A stretch of 64,000 nt of DNA. Source: CALGTL01 sp963579135. GTDB lineage: Bacteria > Chloroflexota > Dehalococcoidia > Lucifugimonadales > Australimonadaceae. Position numbers and translations under genes: made by a program. The stretch is from NCBI GenBank assembly GCA_963579135.1, contig CAUZFB010000003.1, positions 45,199 to 109,198 of the forward strand, in the 5' to 3' direction. Shown here piece after piece: positions 44,440-53,594 of the stretch (the first letter of the stretch is position 1; each line of letters begins with the position of its first letter). The notes under the pieces are model-generated. The model was not told the origin of the DNA and did not search any database. It was given only the letters and a program-made list of their open reading frames with translations.

Positions 44440-45479
44440 TGTGCTTGGCTCCTCAGTACGTTGTCATAGACCGCTTGGTAGCCGTCGGCCATGCGTTCGT
44501 GGGTGAAGCGGTCCTCCACGTGGGCGCGTACGGCGTGGCGGTCAAGGGCGTCTAGGTTGGCGATGGCGCGTACGGCGTCGTGCTCGTTCTCGACGATGTA
44601 GCCGGAAACGCCGTCGGCCACCAGTTCAGGCATCGAGCCGCGCGGCATAGTGATCACGGGCGTTCCGGAGGCCATCGCCTCGAGTACCGTCATGCCGAAG
44701 GGCTCGTCGCCCTGGAGGGGGAAAAGGAATCCTTTCGCGCGTGAAACTAAACTCAATACCTTTGCGTTGGGCATCTCTGGCGTGTAGATAACGCGATCGC
44801 CGTCGATGAACGGTTGCACCTTCTCGTTGAAGTACGCCCGCGCCCACGGGATGTAGTCCGTCACGTCGCCAGCGATGTGGAGGCGCATTCCGGCTTTGCG
44901 TGCGATAGCTATCGCTTCTGAAATCCCCTTCGTCGGGATGATACGGCCTACGAGCACCAGGTAATCTTCTGGATCGGCGACGAAGGGAGTTGCCGCCATG
45001 TCCAGGCCGTTGTAGACGACTGGCAGGTCCGGCTCGCCTAGCAATTCTGCCTGCCGATGACTTACGCACACAGGGAATAGAGTAGGGACGTTGGCCCGGT
45101 AGTACTCGTGCTCCGCGCGATCGACGTAGTGGTAGGTGATCACGGTGGGCGTCGTGCTGAGGGCCGCGAAGTAGGGGGCGAGGGTCGGCCAGTGACAGTG
45201 CACAAGGTCGTAGTCGACGGGGGGCTGGTACAACTCGAATACGCTGCGTGTCTCGAGCTCCTTGTCCATGTACGTCGTCACGGCAGGGTCGTTCAGCGTC
45301 GCGTGGTTCACCACGCTGTGCAGAGTGCCGCTAACGCGCGAATCGCCGCTCGCGTACAGGTGCACGTCGTGGCCACGCTTGGTTTGTGCTTCGCACAGCG
45401 CGTGGACGATCATCTCCGTTCCGCCGTGCGTGGGGGGGGGCACGGGTAGGTAGATGCTGGTGGTGTGCGCGATTCTCAT
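44436..45479 (-). CDS. Glycosyltransferase family 4
   Basis: A 347-residue GT-B glycosyltransferase. N-terminal acceptor domain with PPTHGGTEMIVHAL; C-terminal donor domain with LVLVGRIIPTKGI and the nucleotide-sugar site EPFGMTVLEAMASGTPVI. It transfers a sugar from an activated nucleotide to a lipid, protein or glycan acceptor; the acceptor is unknown. Start ATG 45479 (MRIAHTTS) is chosen; a TTG at 45500 lies inside an 8-bp inverted repeat (45483-45503) and is less likely. Confidence 0.88.
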   Translation of the reverse strand: MRIAHTTSIYLPVPPPTHGGTEMIVHALCEAQTKRGHDVHLYASGDSRVSGTLHSVVNHATLNDPAVTTYMDKELETRSVFELYQPPVDYDLVHCHWPTLAPYFAALSTTPTVITYHYVDRAEHEYYRANVPTLFPVCVSHRQAELLGEPDLPVVYNGLDMAATPFVADPEDYLVLVGRIIPTKGISEAIAIARKAGMRLHIAGDVTDYIPWARAYFNEKVQPFIDGDRVIYTPEMPNAKVLSLVSRAKGFLFPLQGDEPFGMTVLEAMASGTPVITMPRGSMPELVADGVSGYIVENEHDAVRAIANLDALDRHAVRAHVEDRFTHERMADGYQAVYDNVLRSQAQ

Positions 45480-45607
45480 GGCGGGTTGAGGGTAACTCAA
45501 CCCGGGCGTGTCATTCCGACGCCGGACGCTGTCTGTACTTCCGGAGTGCTGGCGGCATCATATGAAGGCAACTCACCTGTGATTGCACGACGCAGGGAGT
45601 ACCCACA

Positions 45608-46145
45608 ATGGATGCCGACGAACTACTAGTCCTATGGCTGGAGAACGAGGAGGGTTACGCGCATCTTTGGCGTGCCCGGCGAGGAGAACGCGGCGCTGAT
45701 GATGGCGATAGAGGATTCCAACATCGGGTTCATCCTCACTCGTCGTGAGCAGGGCACCGCCTTCGTGGTGGAGGTGCAGGGTCGGCTCACGGGCGAGCCT
45801 GGCGTGTGCCCGGGTACGCTTGGTCCGGGCGCGGCCAACCTGGTGACGGGGGTGGCCGATGCCAACATGGACCGTGCACCGCTAATCGCGGTTACGGGGC
45901 AGACCGGTACGGAGCGGTCGCACAAGGAGAGTTACCAGGCCATGGATGTCGTGGGCATGTTCACGACAATCACTAAGAAGCCTGGCGCTTCCCCGGTCAT
46001 TCGGGTCGACTCACAGGCGTGTTGAATCGTCGGGCGATCTCCAGTCTGCCCTCGAGAGAGCCGTTGCGGAGCCTGGTTCCAGTCTCGTAGTCGTCCCCAT
46101 CGACTACTGCGAGAACGCACTGCTGACCAAGCGTTTGGACGATCT
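45608..46145 (+). pseudogene. Acetolactate synthase-like ThDP enzyme, frameshifted and internally deleted
   Basis: The 5' end reads MDADELLVLWLENE, then an extra base near 45645-45660 shifts the frame to IFGVPGEENAALMMAIEDS and GTLGPGAANLVTGVADANMD, the N-terminal pyrimidine domain of ThDP enzymes. That frame stops at 46023-46025. Just after, another frame holds ESSGDLQSALERAV and VVVPIDYCEN, which belongs to the C-terminal end of acetolactate synthase. About 350 codons in the middle are gone. It cannot be functional. Confidence 0.82.
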
Positions 46146-46306
46146 AGCCATCGGTCTCTGCACGTATCGCGGGCGCCGCACTTCGAGCGAGCCAACGCCT
46201 AGACTCGTTCCACGATTGCCTGAGGACGTGGGCGGGGAAGGCACTGAGGTGCAGGGCGCGCTCTGCCTGCTAGAATCAGGCACTGTTCTTGAAGGAGGGA
46301 TGACAC

Positions 46307-47299
46307 ATGACACAACGGGCTAGTTTTCAGCCCATCGAGCGCAACCTGGCCATGGAGCTGGTGCGCGTTACCGAGTCCGCGGCCCTGTCCGCATCCCGCT
46401 ACATGGGACTGGGCGACAAAGAGCTTGTCGACCAAGCGGCCGTGGACGCCATGCGGCACACGCTGGATGGCATCAGTATGGACGGCATCGTGGTCATAGG
46501 CGAGGGTGAGAAGGACGAAGCACCGATGCTCTACATCGGCGAGAAGATCGGCGATGGCTCGAACCCCAAGGTTGATATCGCCGTGGACCCCATCGATGGC
46601 ACGACGCTCCTCTCCAAGGGCCTACCGGGCTCAATCGCGGCCATCGCCATGTCCGCCCAGGGAACCATGCACGTGCCGGCCAGCATCTTTTACATGGACA
46701 AGATATGCGTCGGGCCTGAGGCTCGCGGTGCCATCGATCTTGAGGCCCCGGTCAAGGACAACCTAGTGAAGATTGCGAAGGCTCTCGGGCGCAAGGTTGG
46801 CGAGATCACGGTAACGGTGCTCGACCGACCCCGGCATGCTGACCTGCTCGTCGAGATCCGCGCTGTTGGCGCGCGCGTCAAGCTAATCTCTGACGGCGAT
46901 ATCGCGGGCGGTATCCAAGCGTCGATGCCTGACTCTCAGGTTGATGTACTGATGGGCATCGGTGGCTCCCCCGAGGCGGTGCTGACAGCTGCGGCCATCC
47001 GCTGCATTGGTGGCGAGATTCAGTGCAAGCCCTGGCCGCGCACTGACGAGGAGCGCGACGAGGCGATCAACGCGGGGATTGACGTCGGCCATGTCTACCC
47101 CACCGAGGAACTAGTGTCAGGTGAGGACGTGTTCTTCTCCGCCACGGGTGCGACCACGGGAGAACTCCTCAAGGGCGTCCGGTTCTACGGCGGCGGCGCG
47201 GAGACACAATCGCTCGTCATGCGCTCCCGCTCAGGTACTGTCCGTTGGATCGACGCCACGCACAACTTCGATCGCCTAGACAAGATCCGCTACTCGTAG
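46307..47299 (+). CDS. glpX: Fructose-1,6-bisphosphatase class II
   Basis: A 330-residue metal-dependent phosphatase removing the 1-phosphate from fructose 1,6-bisphosphate. GEGEKDEAPMLYIGEKIG and VDPIDGTTLLSKG are the metal- and substrate-binding signatures; GTMHVPASIFYMDKI is also typical. An ideal GAAGGAGGG lies before ATG 46307; an ATG at 46300 ends after seven codons. It converges with the class I aldolase gene, a functional pair in gluconeogenesis. Confidence 0.95.
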   Translation: MTQRASFQPIERNLAMELVRVTESAALSASRYMGLGDKELVDQAAVDAMRHTLDGISMDGIVVIGEGEKDEAPMLYIGEKIGDGSNPKVDIAVDPIDGTTLLSKGLPGSIAAIAMSAQGTMHVPASIFYMDKICVGPEARGAIDLEAPVKDNLVKIAKALGRKVGEITVTVLDRPRHADLLVEIRAVGARVKLISDGDIAGGIQASMPDSQVDVLMGIGGSPEAVLTAAAIRCIGGEIQCKPWPRTDEERDEAINAGIDVGHVYPTEELVSGEDVFFSATGATTGELLKGVRFYGGGAETQSLVMRSRSGTVRWIDATHNFDRLDKIRYS

Positions 47300-47363
47300 G
47301 GAGCCTTGTGTCTGACCCTTTCGTAGAGCCCCCCCCCCAGGGGGAGAGGGGGCATGAGGGGAT

Positions 47364-48386
47364 TTAGTTGGCGGAGTATGTACCTTCGCGAGCCGCGCTG
47401 GTCAGCCTGCAGCGCTCGAGGAACGCTGCCTGTGCGGCCTGCACGTTCTCGGGTTTACCGCCCCACGCTTTGAGCGGCGAGGCCTGTAGCCCGCGACCGT
47501 AGGAGTAGCTGAGCTGCCACGGCGCCTTTGCCGCGACGCCTCGCTCCGCGATGGCCTGGAGATTCACGATGGCGTCTTCGTCGTTCTGACCACCTGAGAG
47601 GAACACGATCCCTGGCATCGACGCGGGAACGGTGTGCAGGAACGCCCGCACGGTACGCTCTGCCACCTCAGCGGCGCCCGCTCGATCCGGCTGGTCGTAG
47701 CCCGACACGACCATGTTCGGCTTGAGCAGCATGCCCTCAGGATCAACGTGCTGAGCCGCCAATTGCCGGAACACCTCACGAAGCGTCGCCGTCGTGACGT
47801 CCTCCGCGGTCTCGATGCTGTGTCCGCCCTCCATGAGGACTTCTGGCTCAACGATGGGCACGAGCCCCGCCTCCTGGCATAGCGCGGCGTAGCGGGCGAG
47901 GGCGTGGGCGTTAGCGTCGATGCAGGTGGACGTTGGCATGCTGTCGCCGATGGTAATGACGGCGCGCCACTTGGCGAACCGGGCCCCGATCTTCCGGTAC
48001 TCGGCCAGCCGTTCACGCAGGCCGTCCAGACCCTCGGTTACCAACTCACCGCTCGTGCCTCCCGCCAGGGGCTTCGCGCCAGCGTCCACCTTGATTCCTG
48101 GAATAATGCCCTGCTCTGTCAGCAGGTTGACCATCGGAGTCTCGTCTGACGCTGCCTGTCGGAGCGTTTCGTCGAAGAGGATGACACCTGACACGTAATC
48201 GGCTGCGCCTTCGGTTCGGAACAACATCTCGCGGTATGTGCGCCGTGCTGCTTCCGTGTTTTCAACGTTGATCGACTCGAGACGCTTTGCGATTGTCCCT
48301 GTGCTCTCGTCCGCGGCGAGGATGCCCTTCGCGGGCGCCACCAATGCGTTCGCCGTGGCTGCGAGTTCAGTCAGATTGTTGGGCAT
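47364..48386 (-). CDS. Class I fructose-bisphosphate aldolase
   Basis: A 340-residue Schiff-base aldolase of the eukaryote-like class I family. GILAADESTGTIAKRL near the N-terminus, the glutamate of VPIVEPEVLMEGGHS, and the Schiff-base lysine in MLLKPNMVVSGY are present; SYSYGRGLQASPLKAW forms the C-terminal substrate site. It interconverts fructose 1,6-bisphosphate with the two triose phosphates. Metal ligands of class II enzymes are absent. Confidence 0.95.
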   Translation of the reverse strand: MPNNLTELAATANALVAPAKGILAADESTGTIAKRLESINVENTEAARRTYREMLFRTEGAADYVSGVILFDETLRQAASDETPMVNLLTEQGIIPGIKVDAGAKPLAGGTSGELVTEGLDGLRERLAEYRKIGARFAKWRAVITIGDSMPTSTCIDANAHALARYAALCQEAGLVPIVEPEVLMEGGHSIETAEDVTTATLREVFRQLAAQHVDPEGMLLKPNMVVSGYDQPDRAGAAEVAERTVRAFLHTVPASMPGIVFLSGGQNDEDAIVNLQAIAERGVAAKAPWQLSYSYGRGLQASPLKAWGGKPENVQAAQAAFLERCRLTSAAREGTYSAN

Positions 48387-48533
48387 GATGGACTCCTTTA
48401 TGTAAGGCCGGTACTGGTAACCGGTTGGGCGCCGGACATGGTACGCCCTTCACGGTCACGGAGAATAGTCCGTGCAGATGATGGAATCGCTGATTGGTTT
48501 ATTGGTACGGTGCCCTCTGGTCTTCAAGTAAGA

Positions 48534-48593
48534 TTGACTGTCATTTAGATCATTCCCTAAATAAGGGCATCACTATAAAGCCCCCGCTATAAT
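48534..48593 (+). promoter_or_regulatory. Predicted promoter region in the 308-base gap before the antiporter gene
   Basis: The gap 48387-48694 is AT-rich and holds no gene. TTGACT at 48534-48539 with TAAATA at 48558-48563 (18-base spacer) is one candidate; a perfect TATAAT at 48588-48593 lacks a good -35. Two small palindromes overlap them (CCCT-AAATA-AGGG near 48555-48567). Prediction by eye. Confidence 0.4.
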
Positions 48594-48694
48594 GAAGTGA
48601 TTGGATGGCAGTTGACTCAAGGCTAACGAAGCAATTCTCGCTTGCTGACTATGATGTTGGTGTCATCAGAATGCTCTGTATGGAGGCATAAGCG

Positions 48695-49693
48695 GTGGAG
48701 AGCCTTGCGATTGCGGTTCCTGTTTTTCTTGCCAGCGGGCTAGTGGTGGTCATCGCAGGCGTGTTTCTTGCGCGCTATGGCGATGAAATCGCGGACCGTA
48801 CGGGATGGGGCACTCTGTGGGTGGGTACCATACTGGTTAGTATGGCGACCTCATTGCCTGAGCTCTCACACAATATTTCAGCGGTAGTTCGACAAGATAA
48901 TCCTGAGTTGGCGCTGGGCGACATGCTCGGTTCTAACATGGTAAACATTTTCATTGTTTCCGTAGTAGCAATCATTTTTGGTGTACGTAATCTTTTTGCG
49001 GACCAAACCAAAGACACACAATTACTGGTGCTAGTGTCAATTGGCCTCGGAATCCTTGCCATGGTGCTTGCCGTCACTGGCGATTACGCTCTTGGCTGGA
49101 CTAGTGTTGGTGGACTAGTGATGATCTTCGCCTACTTAGGCGGGATGAAACTGGTTTATGACGCCGGGCGTCCGGATGCCGTAATTGTTGGTGATGACCT
49201 TGATGGTCCTAGCATTGGCGCAGCGCGGTCAGCGTTCCTTGGTTTCGGTGTGGCTTCGGTGGCCATCATCATCGCCGCGATTCTACTAGCTGCTTGTGCA
49301 GATAGTATTGCGGATGCTACGGGCCTCGGTGGTGGTTTCATGGGCATACTTGCGGTATCTATTGTCACTTCGCTTCCGGAGGCTAGCGTGACAATCGCAG
49401 CTGCTCGAAGGCGCTCTTACGGTTTGGTATTGGGGAATATCTACGGATCGTGCGCATTCAATCTGTCTGTTATTTTCTACGCCGACCTAGGTAATCCGGA
49501 GGCGATTTTAAGCTTCATGAAGGCAGAACATTTTGTGACGGCTGGTGTCGGTATTGGTCTAATGGCAATAGGCTATGGGATCATTCATTCCTTTAAGGTC
49601 ACTGCTTTAGCAAAGCTAAAGTATTCCGTATACGCGATTCCGCCTGTCTATATCGCGACACTTCTGTGGGTGTTTGTGCTCGCCCAGAACTAG
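48695..49693 (+). CDS. Ca2+/cation antiporter (CaCA family, sodium/calcium exchanger)
   Basis: A 332-residue membrane protein with about ten helices in two halves. Each half carries the alpha-repeat: SMATSLPELSHNISAV with GDMLGSNMVNI, and SIVTSLPEASVTIAAA with GNIYGSCAFNL. These repeats bind and move Ca2+ or other cations against Na+ or H+. Start GTG 48695 follows GGAGG at 48682-48686. The gene is visibly richer in A/T than its neighbours and uses AT-ending codons, which may point to horizontal gain. Confidence 0.9.
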   Translation: MESLAIAVPVFLASGLVVVIAGVFLARYGDEIADRTGWGTLWVGTILVSMATSLPELSHNISAVVRQDNPELALGDMLGSNMVNIFIVSVVAIIFGVRNLFADQTKDTQLLVLVSIGLGILAMVLAVTGDYALGWTSVGGLVMIFAYLGGMKLVYDAGRPDAVIVGDDLDGPSIGAARSAFLGFGVASVAIIIAAILLAACADSIADATGLGGGFMGILAVSIVTSLPEASVTIAAARRRSYGLVLGNIYGSCAFNLSVIFYADLGNPEAILSFMKAEHFVTAGVGIGLMAIGYGIIHSFKVTALAKLKYSVYAIPPVYIATLLWVFVLAQN

Positions 49694-49705
49694 TTCTCGG
49701 TACTT

Positions 49706-49769
49706 GCAGATTGAGACAAATAAAAAGGCCCTTGCGACGGCAACGGCCTTTTTATTTGTCTCAATCTGC
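49706..49769. terminator. Bidirectional terminator, 25-bp perfect inverted repeat
   Basis: Arms 49706-49730 and 49745-49769 are perfectly complementary with a 14-base loop. The outer part holds AAAAA/TTTTT and the core GGCC, so both convergent genes (antiporter and ctaG) would end here. Confidence 0.85.
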
Positions 49770-49773
49770 GTAA

Positions 49774-50643
49774 TCAACTTTCGATTGTTAATTGTTCAGC
49801 GATGTTTTGCTGTTTCTGTTCCCGTTTTACGGCCATATACAAATCTAATATCAAGGCTGTGCCTATTATGAATGAGCCTGGGATCCACATAATTACCCCT
49901 CCCAATTGCTGATCCTCTATAGCTGAAAGCCCGTAGAGTGGCGCGGTGAGCTCGTAAGTGGGGTACCAAGGGCCGTCAGCGAACGTCAGAAATGCCCCTA
50001 GCGCGAATGCCGGTACGACCGTGACGAAGATGTACGGAACTCGCACCAGATAGGTGAGGTTCGGGCGCAGCGGATGTGGATCAATAACGTTCCACCAGAA
50101 CAGGTACCCTCCGATGACGAAGACCGCATGTTCGCTTAGGTGGATCGCCTCGCTGGCGAGCGCCGCTTCGTAAAGTGCGGGTAGGTGCCACGCAAAGATC
50201 GAGAAGATGAACACTGGCCACGCTACCAGTGGGCGGCTGAGGGTACGCAGCACGAATCGAACGGGCAGCGACTGAAACGTTGGAATCACCAAACGGCGCC
50301 GTATTGGTCGAGAGATACCACGCAGCATGGGGAGGATCGGAGCGCCGAGCAGCACTAATGGCACCCCAATCATCATGAGCAGCATGTGCTGCGTCATATG
50401 GGCCATGAACAACTCGTCTGCGAGGTGGTCGAGGGGGCTTAGTAGCGCTACGGCAATGGCCAACAGGCCTGCGTAGAAGGTGAAAGGGCGCCAGGTCCCG
50501 TGGAAGCGCCGGCGACTGCCTAAGCTTTGGAGCCCTTGGTAGTACAGAACCGCCGCGAGTGGGATGCCAATTAACGCAACAGGGTCGAGTGACCAACTGG
50601 TCCACCACGACCCTGTGCTGACACCGATATGAAGCGTAGTCAT
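49774..50643 (-). CDS. ctaG: Cytochrome c oxidase assembly protein (CtaG, caa3 type)
   Basis: A 289-residue membrane protein with about seven helices, from ATG 50643. MAHMTQHMLLMMIGVPLVLLGAP is the conserved CtaG_caa3 block with paired histidines, and SEHAVFVIGGYLFWWNVIDPHP another. These proteins help assemble caa3 oxidase, probably in copper delivery. A GTG at 50673 gives a longer, less likely form. Last gene of the cta operon; its 3' end is AT-rich. Confidence 0.88.
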   Translation of the reverse strand: MTTLHIGVSTGSWWTSWSLDPVALIGIPLAAVLYYQGLQSLGSRRRFHGTWRPFTFYAGLLAIAVALLSPLDHLADELFMAHMTQHMLLMMIGVPLVLLGAPILPMLRGISRPIRRRLVIPTFQSLPVRFVLRTLSRPLVAWPVFIFSIFAWHLPALYEAALASEAIHLSEHAVFVIGGYLFWWNVIDPHPLRPNLTYLVRVPYIFVTVVPAFALGAFLTFADGPWYPTYELTAPLYGLSAIEDQQLGGVIMWIPGSFIIGTALILDLYMAVKREQKQQNIAEQLTIES

Positions 50644-50694
50644 TTCGTCACTCGCATCTCGCCGGGATAGCACCGGCTCCTTTGGCCTTGTGCA

Positions 50695-50997
50695 CTAGCG
50701 AGTGAGGTTTTGGAATAATGCGAGCAGAGCTACGACGACGGAAACCATGATGACCATGGGCACGAAGAATAAGAGCGAGAAGCGATTGTCATCCATGCGC
50801 AGGTGCATGAAGAAGAACACAACCATGAGGAACTTGGTGATGGAGAGCAGCAGGAGAACCCATACGACTATCCATGAGCTGAGTTCCAGGTAAAAGGCAC
50901 CAACCTCGACCGCCGTGAGCACGCCGAGGATCACGGCGACGGTTATGTACAGCCGTGGCCCCGGGTGGTGTTCGTGAGATTCAGCGAGATGTTCCAT
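50695..50997 (-). CDS. ctaF: Cytochrome c oxidase subunit IV (prokaryotic type)
   Basis: A 100-residue protein with three hydrophobic helices, the second ending in the motif TKFLMVVFFFMHLRMD, which is diagnostic of the small subunit of bacterial caa3 and bo3 oxidases. Its place directly after the subunit III gene supports the call. Confidence 0.9.
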   Translation of the reverse strand: MEHLAESHEHHPGPRLYITVAVILGVLTAVEVGAFYLELSSWIVVWVLLLLSITKFLMVVFFFMHLRMDDNRFSLLFFVPMVIMVSVVVALLALFQNLTR

Positions 50998-51008
50998 GTC
51001 TATGATTC

Positions 51009-51662
51009 CTAACCTAACCCGAGGATCGCCACAGCGCTGTGGGCGCCTTCGGCCACGTGCTCCTCGGCGCCGTACGCGCCGACCAGGTACACCACGCCGA
51101 AAATGACGATCCAGACGATGTCAACGAAGTGCCAGTACAGTCCCGCAATTTCGACCTCGAGGGCGTTGCCCTGGTGAATCTTGCCATTGAAGGTTGAAAA
51201 GAACAGCGACCAGAGCCAGAAGATGCCGACGGCTACGTGGGTGCCGTGGAATCCTGTCATGACCAGGAAGGTGCTTCCGAACAGGTTCGTGCGTGGAGTG
51301 AGACCTTCTTTCGCGAACTCGGTGAACTCGAACATCTGGAACCCGATGAACACGCTGCCGAGCAGGGCGGTCGCGGCGAGCCAGAAGCGGGCCTCGCCCA
51401 TCTTGCCACGCTGGAGTCCTGACAGCGCTAACACCATGGACAAACTGCTCATCAGGAGGACGAAGGTGCTGATCGTCGTGATGGGGATGTCGAGGATGCC
51501 TTCGGCAGGCCCGGATACGCTCTTGCCTCTGTAGACGAGGTGAGTCGCAATCAGTGTCCCGAAGAAGAGAACATCCGAGCCCAGGAAGGCCCACATGAGC
51601 ATCTTCCTGCTGTTGAGACCAGTGGAGGTTCTGTGTGCGTCAATGTTTGGTAGGTATTGCAT
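51009..51662 (-). CDS. ctaE: Cytochrome c oxidase subunit III
   Basis: A 217-residue subunit with five helices, the short form common in caa3 oxidases. GSTFLVMTGFHGTHVAVGIF and LYWHFVDIVWIVIFGVVYLV are diagnostic. It begins 22 bases after ctaD. Subunit III stabilises subunit I and lines the proton-uptake side. Confidence 0.93.
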   Translation of the reverse strand: MQYLPNIDAHRTSTGLNSRKMLMWAFLGSDVLFFGTLIATHLVYRGKSVSGPAEGILDIPITTISTFVLLMSSLSMVLALSGLQRGKMGEARFWLAATALLGSVFIGFQMFEFTEFAKEGLTPRTNLFGSTFLVMTGFHGTHVAVGIFWLWSLFFSTFNGKIHQGNALEVEIAGLYWHFVDIVWIVIFGVVYLVGAYGAEEHVAEGAHSAVAILGLG

Positions 51663-51684
51663 GTTTGTACGCTTGTCTTGTCGC

Positions 51685-53538
51685 CTAGTGATGGACGGAG
51701 ACGCGTTGTTCCTCCTCCATAGGCTCCAGTACCCACCCGAAGATGGAACGCATCCCGAGCAGTCCCATGGATGAGATTACTGTCAATCCAGCAATCGCGT
51801 GGCCCTGCCAGATGATTAGACCGCCCGCGACCATGGTTATGGCGAATGCCAGCACGATAGGCCAGTACGAGGGATCTGGCATGATGGGCTCTTCGTGCGC
51901 CGGAAGCGCAGGAGGTGTAACGACGTTCGCATCCTCATCCCAAAGCGGATACTGGCTACGGACGGTGGGGACGACGGCAAAGTTGTAGTGGTGTGGCGGC
52001 GAAGAGATGGACCATTCCAGCGTGGCTGCGCCCCAGGGATTGTCCCCGGCAATCTCGCCTTGGCGGACCGACCGGACGATGTTAATGGTGAAGATGATGA
52101 TCGATAGTGCGATGACGAATGCGCCGGCTGAGACCATTTGGTTCAGCGGCTCGAAGCCCATGTCCTCTGCGTAGGTGTAGATCCTCCGGGGCATACCGAT
52201 GACCCCTAGGATGTGCATGGGCATGAATGTGAGGTTGAATCCGATGAGCATCAGCCAGAAGTGGAGTTTGCCGATGGGCTCGCTCATCATTCTGCCTGTC
52301 ATTTTTGGGAACCAGTAATACACACCGCTAGTGATACCAAAGATAGCGCCACCGAAGAGCACGTAGTGGAAGTGAGCGACGATGAAGTAGGTATCCGATT
52401 GCTGCGAGTCGACTGGGACCACGGCGTGCATGACTCCACTCAGGCCGCCAAGCATGAACATGCTGATGAAGCCGAGCGTGAACAGCATCGGCGTCTTGAA
52501 TTGGATGGCCCCGCCGTAGAGGGTGGCCAACCAGTTGAAAATCTTAACGCCAGTGGGCACCGCGATTGCCATGGTCGTTGCGGCGAATGCCGCGTTCGCC
52601 CAGGGGCCGAGGCCCGTCGTGAACATGTGATGGGCCCATACGCCGAAGCCCAAGAATCCGATCACTGCTCCGGCGAAAACAATCATGGTGTAGCCGAATA
52701 AGGGCTTGCGGGTGAAGGTGGGCAGCACGTCTGAGACGATGCCCATGGATGGCAGGATTAGGATGTAGACCTCGGGGTGGCCGAAAATCCAGAACAGGTG
52801 CTGCCAAAGCAGCGGGTCTGAGCCAGCGCCGATGTCCGAGAAAAAGTTGGTGTCGAAAAAGCGGTCGAACAGAAGGAAGGTCAACGCAATCGTTAGAGGC
52901 GGGAACGCGAAGATGATGAGGAATGCGACGACAAGTGTCATCCATACGAACACCGGCATACGCATAAGTGTCATGCCCGGAGCGCGCATGTTCAGGATCG
53001 TCACCACGAAATTGAAACCAGCAGCGGTGGTGCCGATGCCCATGATCAGCAGACCAAGCACCCAGTAGTCAGTGGCATTGGAGATGGTGAACTCGTTGCT
53101 GGTCAGCGGCGCGTAGCCGAACCAACCCATGTCGGGGAACGCGTTCATAAAGAAGCTGAAGTTCATGAGGAGGGCGCCGAACAGGAACAACCAATAGCTG
53201 AATGCGTTCAACCTTGGGAAGGCCACGTCGCGCGCACCAATCATCAACGGGACGAGGAAGTTGAAGAACGCGGCACCGGCTGGCATGACCACCATGAACA
53301 CCATGGTCGTCCCGTGCATCGTGAACATCGCGTTGAACGTCGTCGCAGAGACGATTGTCGATTCTGCCGAGGCCAATTGGACTCGCATGACGAGGGCTTC
53401 CATGCCCCCGAGCATGAAAAAGAAGAATGCAGTGACGCCGTACAGAACGCCGATGCGCTTGTGATCGACTGTCGTCATCCATGCCCATATGCCCGAAGGG
53501 GCGAGGGGGCGTCGCAATATGCCGGTGTTCGCTGCCAT
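51685..53538 (-). CDS. ctaD: Cytochrome c oxidase subunit I (haem-copper, A1-like)
   Basis: A 617-residue catalytic subunit. Haem and copper ligands are visible: FTMHGTTMVF (low-spin haem), FGHPEVYILILPSMG (CuB His with the cross-linked Tyr and channel Glu), WAHHMFTTG (CuB His pair) and VAHFHYVLFG (haem ligands). The HPEVY form matches the A1 group. It is about 70 residues longer than the core, with two extra C-terminal helices (from PSYWPIVLAFAITMVAGG) as in some caa3 oxidases. It reduces O2 and pumps protons. Confidence 0.95.
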   Translation of the reverse strand: MAANTGILRRPLAPSGIWAWMTTVDHKRIGVLYGVTAFFFFMLGGMEALVMRVQLASAESTIVSATTFNAMFTMHGTTMVFMVVMPAGAAFFNFLVPLMIGARDVAFPRLNAFSYWLFLFGALLMNFSFFMNAFPDMGWFGYAPLTSNEFTISNATDYWVLGLLIMGIGTTAAGFNFVVTILNMRAPGMTLMRMPVFVWMTLVVAFLIIFAFPPLTIALTFLLFDRFFDTNFFSDIGAGSDPLLWQHLFWIFGHPEVYILILPSMGIVSDVLPTFTRKPLFGYTMIVFAGAVIGFLGFGVWAHHMFTTGLGPWANAAFAATTMAIAVPTGVKIFNWLATLYGGAIQFKTPMLFTLGFISMFMLGGLSGVMHAVVPVDSQQSDTYFIVAHFHYVLFGGAIFGITSGVYYWFPKMTGRMMSEPIGKLHFWLMLIGFNLTFMPMHILGVIGMPRRIYTYAEDMGFEPLNQMVSAGAFVIALSIIIFTINIVRSVRQGEIAGDNPWGAATLEWSISSPPHHYNFAVVPTVRSQYPLWDEDANVVTPPALPAHEEPIMPDPSYWPIVLAFAITMVAGGLIIWQGHAIAGLTVISSMGLLGMRSIFGWVLEPMEEEQRVSVHH

Positions 53539-53594
53539 GTCTTCTCGTTCCTTCGTCGTCCGCTTTGCGTAGCTAGTCGGGTGTGTGTGACCCG

